Source: Ensifer sp. MPMI2T
GTDB taxonomy: Bacteria; Pseudomonadota; Alphaproteobacteria; Rhizobiales; Rhizobiaceae
NCBI RefSeq assembly: GCF_004827385.1
Contig: NZ_SRXN01000027.1
Coordinates: 1-64,000, forward strand
DNA: 64,000 nt
Direction: 5' to 3'
The notes under the pieces are model-generated. The model was given only the letters and a program-made list of their open reading frames with translations. It searched no databases and was not told the origin of the DNA. The translations under genes were made by a program, and so were the position numbers. Shown in pieces: positions 27,660 to 36,794 of the stretch. Each line of letters starts with the position of its first letter. The first letter of the stretch is position 1.

Positions 27660-28114
27660 TGCGCACCAGATCCGTCCTTCTGCACGCAATGTTCGCTGCG
27701 GGCCTCGTCGTGATGATATCCGGGTGCCAGGGGACCGGCTCCGAGGATCTGATTGCCAGCAATGCTCCAGCGGAGATTTCCGGTGCGGCGGCAAGCGCGA
27801 TCGCAGGCGACATGGTGAGCCGTCTTGCGGAGCAGATCGGCCCGGGAAAGGCGATGGTCGCGCTGAAGCCGGATGGTTCCCCCTTCGGCCAGGCGCTGGA
27901 GACAGCGCTCAAGGGCTGGGGCTATTCGGTCGTCACCGACCAGAAGACTGATGACAAGGCAAAACTGGTGGCAATCGCCTATGCGCTGCAGCCCTATGAG
28001 GACCAGGTGCTCGCCCGGCTCTCCACCGCGACGGTCGACATCGGACGCGCCTACACTGTGACGGCAGCCGGCGCCACGCCCGCAAGCCCGCTGTCGGTGA
28101 TGCGGAAAGGGTGA
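27659..28114 (+). CDS. trbH: TrbH lipoprotein
   Basis: 151 residues. Signal ending in the lipobox VMISGC, consistent with a lipoprotein stabilising the outer-membrane complex. ATG 27659 overlaps the trbG stop. Confidence 0.9.
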   Translation: MRTRSVLLHAMFAAGLVVMISGCQGTGSEDLIASNAPAEISGAAASAIAGDMVSRLAEQIGPGKAMVALKPDGSPFGQALETALKGWGYSVVTDQKTDDKAKLVAIAYALQPYEDQVLARLSTATVDIGRAYTVTAAGATPASPLSVMRKG

Positions 28115-28123
28115 GGGAGAGCC

Positions 28124-29422
28124 ATGACGCAGTCACTCCAATTGGGCGGGACCGCCAGCAGCCAGACGAGACCGATGCGGCGGATCAATCGCCTGCCGGT
28201 CATCGTCGTGATCGTGTTTGTGGTCGTGTTCCTGGCGGTGATCTTCTTCGGGCTCACGAACCGCAGTCTGTTCTTCGGCAATGACGGGGGACTCGAGCAG
28301 ACGACCGGCAATCCCGCATCGACCTATGCCGATCAACTCAAGCAGGGTGTGACGGACGGCATCATCGGCGAACCGGAGAAGGCGCAGACCTTCCAGCCGG
28401 CCCCCGCCGAGACGAAGAAGGAAAAGGCAAACCCGTTCACGGAACAGCCAACGAAGGCGGAAGGCGCAACCCCGAACAGGGAGGATGCTACCGATGACGA
28501 ATGGCGCGCGCGGCTTCAGCGCGAACAGGAAGAGCAATATCTGCGCGAGCGCTACCGGCAGCGCCTGGCGCGGCTGCAGGCGAATGCCGCCGCCTATGAT
28601 GCGCCGCTTGCGATCGACGGCAGCAAGCTCGAGACCAAGGAACAGAATAGCGATGCAAAGGACTCCTCATCGACGACCGCGGGCGCGCAGACGTCGGCCG
28701 CGGATCTCTATGCCGCAGCGCTCAGAAACGGTCTTCCGGGACAGGAGGTGGATCAGAACGGCCAGAAATCCAAGGAGGATTTCTTCAATGCCGATATCAA
28801 GGAGCTCGGCTATCTCTCGAAGCGCGTCGTGCCGCAGTTCTCACCCAATGAGCTCAAGCGAGGCTCGGTGATCCCGGCAACGCTCATCACGGGCATCAAC
28901 AGCGATCTGCCGGGTCGCATCACGGCCCAGGTCAGCCAGAATGTCTATGACACCGCCACCGGCCATCGGCTCTTGATCCCGCAAGGGGCAAAACTCTTTG
29001 GACGCTATGACAGCAAGTTGTCCTTTGGACAAAGCCGCGTTCTCGTCGTCTGGACGGATCTGATCTTCCCCAATGGTTCGACCCTGCAGATCGGCGGCAT
29101 GGCCGGTACGGATGCTCAGGGCTATGGCGGTTTCCACGACAAGGTGAACAATCACTATTTGAGGACCTTCGGATCGGCGGCACTCATTGCGCTGATCGGA
29201 ACGGGGATCGATGCGTCGATGCCGGAAAGCTCGACGCTTGCAACGCAGGAGACGGCGTCCGATGCGGCAAGGCGGAATTTTGCCGAGAGTTTTGGCCGGG
29301 TCGCCGAGCAGACGATCAGCCGAAACCTCAATGTACAGCCGACACTGGAGATCAGGCCCGGTTACAAGTTCAACGTCCTGGTCGACCAGGACATCATCTT
29401 TCCCGGCATCTACAGGAATTAG
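28124..29422 (+). CDS. trbI: TrbI (VirB10-like)
   Basis: 432 residues: a membrane helix (VIVVIVFVVVFLAVIFFGL, about 26-44), a proline/charge-rich linker, and the VirB10 barrel domain (GSVIPATLITGINSDLPGRI, LLIPQGAKLFGRYDSKLSFG, LQIGGMAGTD). It spans both membranes. Last gene of the operon; no terminator hairpin was recognised behind it. Confidence 0.94.
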   Translation: MTQSLQLGGTASSQTRPMRRINRLPVIVVIVFVVVFLAVIFFGLTNRSLFFGNDGGLEQTTGNPASTYADQLKQGVTDGIIGEPEKAQTFQPAPAETKKEKANPFTEQPTKAEGATPNREDATDDEWRARLQREQEEQYLRERYRQRLARLQANAAAYDAPLAIDGSKLETKEQNSDAKDSSSTTAGAQTSAADLYAAALRNGLPGQEVDQNGQKSKEDFFNADIKELGYLSKRVVPQFSPNELKRGSVIPATLITGINSDLPGRITAQVSQNVYDTATGHRLLIPQGAKLFGRYDSKLSFGQSRVLVVWTDLIFPNGSTLQIGGMAGTDAQGYGGFHDKVNNHYLRTFGSAALIALIGTGIDASMPESSTLATQETASDAARRNFAESFGRVAEQTISRNLNVQPTLEIRPGYKFNVLVDQDIIFPGIYRN

Positions 29423-29639
29423 GGCGAACAGCCAGTCCTCCGCCCAGGCGAACATTCTGTTGAGGCAGGTCGGGAACCTCGCATCCGCAACAGATGAAGA
29501 TCGCGGTTATCTACGAGTGGTCGGCCGGAGCCTCAATGGTCAACGCTGCGTTTCGCCCTCTGCTATGTTTCGCTCGACCGTTCATTCAGCGGTAGAGATG
29601 CGCGGATGGAGCGCGAACAAGCGATTGCTGTCTAGACAA

Positions 29640-29905
29640 ATTGGAAAGCAACTCCTTCATTCCGATCGGGCATGATGGCGGGTCCTATCATCTGGAGATC
29701 CCGCTGATGGACAGAGGGCTGCCGACTCGGGCCGGACGCAGCCGTCGCGGTCGAGGACTTCGTAAGGAATGCCGTCGGCGGCAAGCGCCTTGACATCTTT
29801 GGCGGAGGCATCGAGCTGTGCCTCGGTGGGAACAGTTGCAGCGTGCCCTGCATCCGCTCGTCATATGCGATGCCGGTCTTCTTGCGCAAAGCGGCAAGCG
29901 TTATG
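29640..29905 (-). pseudogene. dadA: relic of D-amino-acid dehydrogenase DadA
   Basis: Minus-strand sequence in three frames reads LRKKTGIAYDERMQGTLQLF, then TEAQLDASAKDVKALAADGI and PYEVLDRDGCV, then LQMIGPAIMPDRNEGVAFQF. These follow the middle of DadA (the usual order is LRKxTGIxYDERxxGTLQLF ... YEVLDRxGC ... LPxDxTGDxFxF). Only this internal stretch remains, with at least two frameshifts, ending abruptly near 29905 against an ScpB-like relic on the other strand. Confidence 0.75.
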
Positions 29906-30080
29906 CGGCTGTACCCATGTGGCGACCAAACACTTTCGGTCGTTGCGCGGCCTGCCGCAGATAGAGCGTCTGGAGGATGCAGGACTGCTCAGTCGAAGGG
30001 CGATGGTTCCGGAGTCATTTGAAGAAAGCGATGCCGACGCCGAGACAGCGGTGCGCACGGCGCGCATGTTTTTAAGTTAC
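29905..30080 (+). pseudogene. relic of ScpB C-terminus
   Basis: Plus-strand sequence reads THVATKHFRSLRGLPQIERL and EDAGLLSRRAMVPESFEES. It resembles the winged-helix C-terminus of segregation/condensation protein ScpB. On rhizobial plasmids scpB commonly precedes the DUF1612 gene, as here. The 5' part is missing, replaced by the dadA relic. Confidence 0.6.
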
Positions 30081-30107
30081 CACCAGGTATATTGCCGTCA
30101 TAACATA

Positions 30108-30136
30108 ACTTCCGATAAGCATTACTTATCGGAAGT
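30108..30136. repeat. dif-like perfect palindrome
   Basis: ACTTCCGATAAG (30108-30119) and CTTATCGGAAGT (30125-30136) are perfect 12-bp arms. Read as 11-bp arms ACTTCCGATAA / TTATCGGAAGT around a 7-base centre, the layout matches sites of XerC/XerD-type tyrosine recombinases. No T-run follows, so termination is unlikely. The rest of 29423-30212 beyond the two relics shows no gene. Confidence 0.55.
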
Positions 30137-30212
30137 GAGAGCCCCAAGCCACCATCATAGGCGGTGAGGAACTTTAACTTTGCGATAGAGTTCGTTTAGC
30201 GAATCATTTACC

Positions 30213-31352
30213 ATGATTTCAATGCATTACGATCTCTCAAAATTGCCTGTTCAAAGCATGCTTCGGCTGATCTCGGACGCCGGCATCGCGCTCGCCCGTC
30301 TCGACGAGCGGATTGCCCGCTCGCCGGTCGGGCAGGGGTGGATCGAGCGCATGCACTTCGCCGATGCCTGCGCCTCGCTGTGGATCGACGGCGAGCTGGT
30401 CCATCTCGAAGACCTCGTTCTCCACGACGCCACAAAGGATGTCCGCACCCCGACCCACGAACTCACCATCGCCCGCGATGTCCTGAAAGTCCGCCGGCGC
30501 ATTGCGGCGCAGCCACCCGGTTGGGCGCTCAGCCCCGAAGGCCTTCGTAGCCTCCGCCGGCAGGCACCGCCTGCAGCGTCGCATGGCGCCGAAGGCACTG
30601 TCGCGATCGACGCCGTCGCGCCGGATGTTGGCACGGCCGGAGCAGGGGAGGGGCTGGAGGACGATGATGCCGGTCCGCTTGCGGAAGAATTCGCCGCCAT
30701 CGATGCGATGCTGGCCCGATCGGAAGCTGCCATCGAACAAGCAAAGAAGCCCGGCCCGGCTCGGGCCAGGGAAAAGGATCCGCTTGTTTACGATCTCGAC
30801 TGGGACGAGGAAGAGCGTCTCGAGGAATGGCGCGGCATGCTCGTCATGACCTGTGATCTGCCGCCGATGCTGCAGGCGATCGTTGCACTCGACGCCTGGA
30901 ACGAGCTGGCCGTGCTGCAGCATGCGCCTTGGCTCGGCCGGCTTTTGGCCGCCTCGATCCTGCGCCAGGCCGGCGTCACCACCGCCGTGCATCTCGCTGC
31001 AGTCAATCTCGGTCTGAAAACCATTTCCGTCGATCGGCGCCGGCATCGCGATCGTGAAACCCGGCTGCTCGCCATTGCTCAAGCGCTGATCGCGGCCGCC
31101 GAGATCGGGATAAAAGAGCATGACCGGCTGGCGCTGGCACGCACCATGATGGAGCGCAAGCTGAAGGGGCGCCGCGGCTCGTCGAGGCTGCCGGAACTGG
31201 TCGAGCTGGTCATGGCAAAACCGTTGGTTTCGGCCGGCATGGTCGCCGAGACGCTCGACGTCACGCCGCAGGCGGCGCGGCGGATCGTGTTGGAGCTCGG
31301 CCTCAGGGAGATGACCGGGAGGGGGAGGTTTCGGGCGTGGGGGATCTTATAG
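30213..31352 (+). CDS. DUF1612 / HTH protein (RHE_PE00001 family)
   Basis: 379 residues. The N-terminal half ([20 protein letters not shown], then [20 protein letters not shown]) is the DUF1612 domain; the C-terminus ([40 protein letters not shown]) is the winged HTH that goes with it. The family is common on rhizobial plasmids next to scpB and is of unknown function, perhaps related to Fic/DOC-associated regulators. Start at ATG 30213; ATG 30222 is possible. Intact, unlike its neighbour relics. Confidence 0.8.
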   Translation: MISMHYDLSKLPVQSMLRLISDAGIALARLDERIARSPVGQGWIERMHFADACASLWIDGELVHLEDLVLHDATKDVRTPTHELTIARDVLKVRRRIAAQPPGWALSPEGLRSLRRQAPPAASHGAEGTVAIDAVAPDVGTAGAGEGLEDDDAGPLAEEFAAIDAMLARSEAAIEQAKKPGPARAREKDPLVYDLDWDEEERLEEWRGMLVMTCDLPPMLQAIVALDAWNELAVLQHAPWLGRLLAASILRQAGVTTAVHLAAVNLGLKTISVDRRRHRDRETRLLAIAQALIAAAEIGIKEHDRLALARTMMERKLKGRRGSSRLPELVELVMAKPLVSAGMVAETLDVTPQAARRIVLELGLREMTGRGRFRAWGIL

Positions 31353-31508
31353 GCCTGAACCGCTTTCACACCCGTTCAAAATTCGGTCGAGTGTTCCGCG
31401 CAACTAGTGAGCGCCCTAACCTGCGGTAGGAAACCGCCCATAGTGTTGTTGCACGACGTCGGCCGTGTCGTGGATAACGCAATGCACCGAGTAGCGGGGA
31501 CCAGAAAC

Positions 31509-34500
31509 CTAGCACCGCATTTCGATCTGGCGAATGGCAGCCGTCGCCGATCGCGCGAAGTCTGGTTGATTGAGAAGAATTCGCAGCATTCCCAAATCGC
31601 TCCTGTCGCCCAGCTCCCCGACGAGGCTGGCTGCCCATGCTGTGGCGCGCTCATCTTTGCCGCCGCGACTGTCTAAGGCAGGAGTGCCCAAACGTAGGAA
31701 CTGCCGTGCAATTTTCAGCAATTCCGCCTGAAAAAGTCGAGAAATTTCTACCGATCCATAGCTTCTTGACTCAGACATCGGCGAGCGCTGCTCAAGCCCC
31801 TCCAGAATGACGTCATGCAGACAACTAATAACGATCGGAGCAGGTATAAGCAGCAACATTTCCCAGGCAGCAGCTGCAGCAGATAAGGCCGCCTCCGAAC
31901 GAATTTCAGCATACCTTACGATGTCACGGAGGCGTACGAAACATCGCTGGCGATCGTCATCCGTGGGCGTTTCAGGCAATTCGACTCCATGTCTCGCCAG
32001 GAACCTCGTCGCTAGAACAAAAACCGCGATTTCGTCCTGCCAGTGCGGATTAATTTCCGGATAGCGCGCATAGCGAACGAACAGTGGCGCATCCGAAGGG
32101 TCATCCTCATCTGCCACTGCGGTCGCAAGCCATTTGAGCGACAGGGAGTGACGAACGCTATCAGCCTGAAAAGCGCGGGTTACTAACCGCTTCTTCTCGA
32201 TATCCGAAAGGCCGTTGACCTCCTCGCAATATATGCCGTCGAAGGGGTGGTCGAACTGGGCAACGTAGATCGACAACGCCTGCTCAAAGGTATCTTCTTC
32301 GTCTTCGCCGCCCAGAGCGGCGCGAAGCTGGTCTCTTATCCCTTCTCGCGCCTCCTCCGCCTCCTCGTCAAGAGCGCCCAAAAGCTTCAGCGCCTCAATG
32401 ATGCTGGTGCTTATAAATAAGTGAAAATCATTCGGCTCGAGTTGCTTGAGCGCTTCGGTCAAGGTCGCGAGCGCCGCGTCTGAGGCCCGACGGACGAAAC
32501 CGGCGGCGTGCAGGATGGCGAGCTGGACATGATATGGTTCGCGCCGGAACCTCGCCGTAATCACCTCAGCGAGTTGCTCACAGAAGGACGATTCATGTCC
32601 CACGTACAGGAAATGCCTATGTTCGACGACGAAATGCAGTTCGCCTGATGTCAAATCCATCAAATGTTTGGAGCGCATAACATCGCTTTGGCCAACGTCC
32701 TCCCAAGACGATTGGGCAGCTCCAACCATCAGCCGAAAGCTCGATTTCCAACCGGAATACAGGCCGAGATACGCAAGTCCAAAGCTCACGCTTCGAAGTC
32801 GGGCATCATCGTCCAGCCGTTTGCGCTCCGAGAGGAGCTGAGCATCCATAGCGCGGCATAGCGTCAGGTACTCCTCGACCATAACGCCGTATTTTGCAGC
32901 AACGCCCAAACCGCAGAACTGTGCGACCTCTTCTTTGCTGTAGTCCGGCAGTTGCTCCCACTCGACACTGACCTTGCCCTCGGTCACACGAAGCGCCAAT
33001 CGCAGGTTTTCGATGTCGAAAAGTATCTGGGATGCCGCTTGGGCTAATATTTTTCGGGATGCCGACCTTGCGACCGGGCCGGATTCGCCCATAGCGCATT
33101 TTGCTAAAATATCAGCGCTCGTCAGGGAGCCCAAGATTTCACGGGCAGTGGCCTCATCGTCGACCGCCGCCAAAACATCCGGTGCCAGGGCTTCGGCAAA
33201 GGCGGTATTCAGCGTTTGCGACACTGCGCCTGTTTCCGAACGGGCAAGCTGCCCGTAGGCCTGCGCAGCGCAGCCAAACAGGAACATCTCGTGAAAGAAA
33301 GAGATGCGGCCGGCGCGGCGTTCAAGCAGGCCGGATGAGAGCATTGTCTCGCACTGCTCATCGCCGAGACCATTCGCGATCATAATATCGTCGAATGCCG
33401 TCTCGGTCATCGAATAAGAGAACTGCCCAAAGAGCTGAAGGGCAAAGGATCTCAGACCGGCATAGCAGGTTCTCGCTTTCTCTCCCAAGCGTTTGCGGAT
33501 GATCTGATCAACAAGAGTGCTTCTTGTCGCATCAAGACCAAGCTCTCCTTGAAGTTCGGCCACCATTCTCGCCTCAAGGCCGCTTCGCACCCCTGTGAGA
33601 ACCTTCTTCGCCTGAGCAGAGAGAGAGAATGCTGCTGCGGACGTCGCGATTCTATTTTTCAGGTCATCATCCGGTTCACTCACCGTGATGAGTGCCAGTC
33701 CTTCGAGAATGGTCGGTCTTTTGCCCTGGCTGGTGACGACCAACTGTGCTCCGTATCTCCTGGCAAGGATTTTCAATCCGCGAAGCGTCTTTTCAAAGAC
33801 GGTACCGGGCAGCTCGTTTATGCCGTCAAGAAAGATGCACACACGCGCAGACGTCTGCCGGATTGCTTTCAGCAGCGAGGCCAAAGGAATATCGGCAACG
33901 AGCGCAATTTCGGTTTTCAAAGCGTCGGCAAGCGATACCGAAATATCTTTCGCCTGCACGAACAAAACTACCATACCATTCCGCGAAAGATGTACCGCCG
34001 CCGCTTTCGCCATCAAAGTTTTTCCGCACCCCGAAGGGCCTGTGATGAATGCTCCCGCACTTCCCCCAACCAGTGCGGACGCAATGGCCTCTCGTTGTTG
34101 ATCGCTGGGCGCGATCCAGCCATCTGCCTGCGGCTGATAGTCTCTGACGAGAGCTTCACGATACCGGCCCATCAATTCGGGAGGTGCTTTGTCGAATGCC
34201 TCGGTCAATGGCACTCGCCTGAGGTGCTGACGTTCGGCCCATTGCCTCCATTCCTCAAGAGACCAGGGATTGCCGTCCTCCCGAGAAATAGCCGTGAGAA
34301 AGTCCTCCAAACCGCCAACCTGCACCTTGAAGTTTCCAGGCGTGAGGTTGGAGCCCTCTGGAATTTCGTCGCTGAAAACAACGTGCGCCTCTGGATGAAA
34401 TCTTTGCGGCAAGCGCCCCATGGCATCGCGAAGGATGTTCTTCCGCTGGAGAGCCTGCTTGTAGCCGTTGGTGACGGTTGCCCAGCCGCCATCGGCTGTC

Positions 34501-34751
34501 GCGTACTCCCATATCCCCTCGATATTGCCGCGCACAGGAAAGGCACTTGATTTGACCTCAGTGACGACAACGCGGGCAGCTGTGATGACAACGAAGTCGA
34601 ACTGCCGGCCTGAAAGCTCAAAATTGGCGAACACCAGAAGTGGCTGTTTGTTTTCGTTGGAGAATTTACTCAAAGCTCTGAGAAGCTTTCCTTCTGAGCC
34701 GTGCGCGATCGGGTCGCCAATAAAAACGTCTAAATATTCATTGTAACTCAT
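31509..34751 (-). CDS. NERD nuclease-like domain fused to STAND-type NTPase
   Basis: 1080 residues. Residues 15-130 form a NERD domain with acidic residues in GSEGKLL, Asp52 in FDFVVI and the ExK pair Glu65/Lys67 (VVVTEVKSSAF). The NTPase has Walker A FITGPSGCGKTLM (about 236-248) and Walker B RVCIFLDGINEL (about 303-314), followed by about 750 residues of helical repeats with no catalytic motif. This three-part plan (nuclease, NTPase switch, long sensor) is that of Avs-like antiphage proteins. It stands alone on the minus strand at the edge of the defence-like island; a defence role is inferred. Confidence 0.75.
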   Translation of the reverse strand: MSYNEYLDVFIGDPIAHGSEGKLLRALSKFSNENKQPLLVFANFELSGRQFDFVVITAARVVVTEVKSSAFPVRGNIEGIWEYATADGGWATVTNGYKQALQRKNILRDAMGRLPQRFHPEAHVVFSDEIPEGSNLTPGNFKVQVGGLEDFLTAISREDGNPWSLEEWRQWAERQHLRRVPLTEAFDKAPPELMGRYREALVRDYQPQADGWIAPSDQQREAIASALVGGSAGAFITGPSGCGKTLMAKAAAVHLSRNGMVVLFVQAKDISVSLADALKTEIALVADIPLASLLKAIRQTSARVCIFLDGINELPGTVFEKTLRGLKILARRYGAQLVVTSQGKRPTILEGLALITVSEPDDDLKNRIATSAAAFSLSAQAKKVLTGVRSGLEARMVAELQGELGLDATRSTLVDQIIRKRLGEKARTCYAGLRSFALQLFGQFSYSMTETAFDDIMIANGLGDEQCETMLSSGLLERRAGRISFFHEMFLFGCAAQAYGQLARSETGAVSQTLNTAFAEALAPDVLAAVDDEATAREILGSLTSADILAKCAMGESGPVARSASRKILAQAASQILFDIENLRLALRVTEGKVSVEWEQLPDYSKEEVAQFCGLGVAAKYGVMVEEYLTLCRAMDAQLLSERKRLDDDARLRSVSFGLAYLGLYSGWKSSFRLMVGAAQSSWEDVGQSDVMRSKHLMDLTSGELHFVVEHRHFLYVGHESSFCEQLAEVITARFRREPYHVQLAILHAAGFVRRASDAALATLTEALKQLEPNDFHLFISTSIIEALKLLGALDEEAEEAREGIRDQLRAALGGEDEEDTFEQALSIYVAQFDHPFDGIYCEEVNGLSDIEKKRLVTRAFQADSVRHSLSLKWLATAVADEDDPSDAPLFVRYARYPEINPHWQDEIAVFVLATRFLARHGVELPETPTDDDRQRCFVRLRDIVRYAEIRSEAALSAAAAAWEMLLLIPAPIVISCLHDVILEGLEQRSPMSESRSYGSVEISRLFQAELLKIARQFLRLGTPALDSRGGKDERATAWAASLVGELGDRSDLGMLRILLNQPDFARSATAAIRQIEMRC

Positions 34752-35255
34752 GCGACTTACTGTAACTAAGTTTTAGCTCACCCGCACCAACGCCAATCCG
34801 GACGGGCTTGCCGCGCGAATTGTGGAAAGCTCCTGCCCTGTCGCCACGGACGGAGCTGAGTCGTGGCTTTGCATTACCACCATTAAATTCAGCCGCAGAA
34901 GAATTTATCCGCCGAACATTGGGCGGACGTATTTGGCGCATTCACCGATCGCAGGCGGGCCTTTGGGGCGTCGGTTCGAATCGTCCAACCGTGCCTGGAT
35001 GCCGAATGAGGGCTCGCCGCTTTTTTCGCCATCAAGCCCTTTGTAAGCTATGGCCTTCGGGAGTATCGGGAAGATTTGCGATGGATCTGTCCAATGACTT
35101 TGGGCCTCCATTTCGGCCGCGAGTCAAGTTCTGAGATGTCCCAAACGCAATAGTCCAGCTCAAACCGCCTAATGTTGGACGACGGGCGTGGAGGCCCACG
35201 TTGCTCGCTGTCTGTCCTGATCTGTGATCGGCCGCGAACAGGCTTCTTGCGGGAT

Positions 35256-35282
35256 GGAGTGTAAAATGTGACGTTACACTCC
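35256..35282. promoter_or_regulatory. 9-bp dyad upstream of CD-NTase operon
   Basis: GGAGTGTAA (35256-35264) and TTACACTCC (35274-35282) are perfect arms 9 bases apart, 25 bases before the CD-NTase start. A dyad in this place would suit a repressor binding site controlling the operon, as known for CBASS loci; no repressor gene is adjacent. Confidence 0.5.
35268..35278. repeat. 11-bp direct repeat, left copy
   Basis: GTGACGTTACA, also present in the same orientation at 42815-42825. The two copies bracket the 7.5-kb module from the CD-NTase to the PIN gene. Confidence 0.45.
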
Positions 35283-35307
35283 CATCTTAAAGGAATGACC
35301 CACACGC

Positions 35308-36063
35308 ATGAGCGACGCTTACCTGCAGGGGATCTTAGCCCGTGAGGCCGTTAATACCGGCCCCTCCTCGCCGGTGAGGAGTGTACAAGGGATTCTGGCG
35401 CCACTGCTTGGCGAGTGGGCCAACGGCAATCTGATTTCGATTAGCCCGAGCGGATCATTTTCCAAGGGAACTGCCAATCACAGCGGCACGGATATCGACC
35501 TGTTTATCTCGCTGTCCGAGAACACGCCTAATACGCTCCAGGAGATATACGACAAGCTCTTCGCCAAGCTCACAGGGGCGGGATACGCGCCGAAACGACA
35601 GAACGTCTCCATCAACATCAGGGTCGGCGGCTACGACGTGGACCTGGTCCCTGCCAAGCGGCAGAACGCCTTGTCGAACGATCACAGCCTTTATCGCCGC
35701 AAGGCCAGCACGTGGACCAAAACCAACGTCCAGACGCATATCACAACCGTCTGGGCGGGCGGCCGGCAGCAGGAGTCGCGCCTCATCAAGCTGTGGCGGG
35801 ACCAGAAAGGGCTGGATTTTCCGTCCTTCTACATTGAACTGGCCGTTATCGCAGCGCTGAGCAATACGAATTACCCGACGTTGAGCGATCGGATCGTTGC
35901 GTGCCTCACCTATCTGCGCGACACATTTCCGAATGCACGGTTTGTCGATCCGGCCAATACCAACAACGTAATTTCGGACGATCTGACGGCTGCGGAAAAA
36001 CAGAGGATCAGCGCTGCCGCGGGTCAGGCGCTTAACGGTAGCTGGGAGCAGTTTGTCAGATGA
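35308..36063 (+). CDS. CD-NTase / OAS-like nucleotidyltransferase
   Basis: 251 residues with the pol-beta nucleotidyltransferase signature: Gly49-Ser50 (SPSGSFSKGT), Asp62 and Asp64 (TDIDLFI) and the third acid Asp112 (YDVDLVPA). The C-terminal helical domain ends with FVDPANTNNVISDDL, the pattern seen in OAS/CD-NTase C-domains. Such enzymes make cyclic or linear oligonucleotide signals on phage infection. It is first in a tight three-gene operon and overlaps the next gene by ATGA. None of the common CBASS effectors (patatin, SAVED, TIR, TM) follows; instead a nuclease-fold DUF6602 protein does. Confidence 0.8.
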   Translation: MSDAYLQGILAREAVNTGPSSPVRSVQGILAPLLGEWANGNLISISPSGSFSKGTANHSGTDIDLFISLSENTPNTLQEIYDKLFAKLTGAGYAPKRQNVSINIRVGGYDVDLVPAKRQNALSNDHSLYRRKASTWTKTNVQTHITTVWAGGRQQESRLIKLWRDQKGLDFPSFYIELAVIAALSNTNYPTLSDRIVACLTYLRDTFPNARFVDPANTNNVISDDLTAAEKQRISAAAGQALNGSWEQFVR

Positions 36064-36785
36064 GTGGGTGGTCGCTGCAGGAATTACTGGCTGGGCTGCA
36101 TGACAAGGTGCAGGAGGACCTGAACCGGGCGCGCAAGTCGTTCGCCCATTCGGGCACGAAAGGCGACGCCAGCGAAGCCGTTTGGGTCGATTTGCTGAAC
36201 ACCTATCTGCCGAAGCGGTATCAGGTGGACACTGCCCATATAGTGGATAATCATGGCACGTTCAGTCAGCAGATCGACGTCGTCATTTACGACCGGCAAT
36301 ACACGCCGCTGATTTTCGAAATGCACGGCATCAAAATCATTCCGGCCGAAAGCGTCTATGCCGTATTCGAGGCTAAGCAGACGCTGAACGCGACTTATGT
36401 GGGCTATGCCCGCGACAAGGCGGCGAGCGTCCGCAAGCTCAACCGCACCAGCCTGGCGGTGACGTGGCTCGGCGGGAAGTCGGAGCCCAAAAAGCCGCAC
36501 TGGATTCTCGGCGGCATCCTAACGTTCGAAAGCGAGTGGAGCCCGCCGATGGGCAAGACCATGACCGACCTGCTCGACAGCGCGCCGGATGAAAGTCTGC
36601 TCGACCTTGGGTGCGTGGCGGCGCACGGCTGGTTCGGCCGCAACGGCGATGGCGTTACGGCGGTGTCGCTCGACGGGAAGTCCGTCACCGGCTTTCTATT
36701 GGAACTGATTGCCCGGCTGCAGGAGATCGGAACCGTGCCGATGATCGACGTGCGGGCTTATGCACGCTGGCTGGCGGAAGACTAG
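36060..36785 (+). CDS. DUF6602 restriction-endonuclease-fold protein
   Basis: 241 residues. KGDASEAVWVDLLNTYLP, then QIDVVIYDRQYTPL and VYAVFEAKQ give the PD-(D/E)xK pattern: Glu39, Asp73, Glu104 and Lys106. This matches the family I know as DUF6602. It is translationally coupled to the nucleotidyltransferase, so a DNA-cutting effector triggered by the nucleotide signal is the natural guess; direct evidence for activation is absent. All putative catalytic residues are present. Confidence 0.75.
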   Translation: MSGWSLQELLAGLHDKVQEDLNRARKSFAHSGTKGDASEAVWVDLLNTYLPKRYQVDTAHIVDNHGTFSQQIDVVIYDRQYTPLIFEMHGIKIIPAESVYAVFEAKQTLNATYVGYARDKAASVRKLNRTSLAVTWLGGKSEPKKPHWILGGILTFESEWSPPMGKTMTDLLDSAPDESLLDLGCVAAHGWFGRNGDGVTAVSLDGKSVTGFLLELIARLQEIGTVPMIDVRAYARWLAED

Positions 36786-36794
36786 GAGCGCCTG

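Larger units (their letters stand above)
34752..35307. other. intergenic region at island edge
   Basis: 556 bases between the divergent NERD-NTPase and CD-NTase genes; it should hold both promoters. No gene is supported. Elements seen are the dyad at 35256-35282 and the left copy of an 11-bp direct repeat. Confidence 0.45.

Noticed and set aside
30213-31352. long minus-strand open frames opposite DUF1612
   Set aside because: They mirror the GC-rich third-position bias of the real gene; no family motif.
33549-34550. 333-residue plus-strand open frame opposite the NERD-NTPase
   Set aside because: Antisense of a gene with clear NERD and Walker motifs; the translation is Arg/Cys-rich without motif.
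34955-34995. GGTTCGAATC resembling a tRNA T-arm near the island edge
   Set aside because: The flanking bases do not form the 5-bp T-stem and no anticodon arm or acceptor pairing was found, so no tRNA or tRNA-derived att site is claimed.
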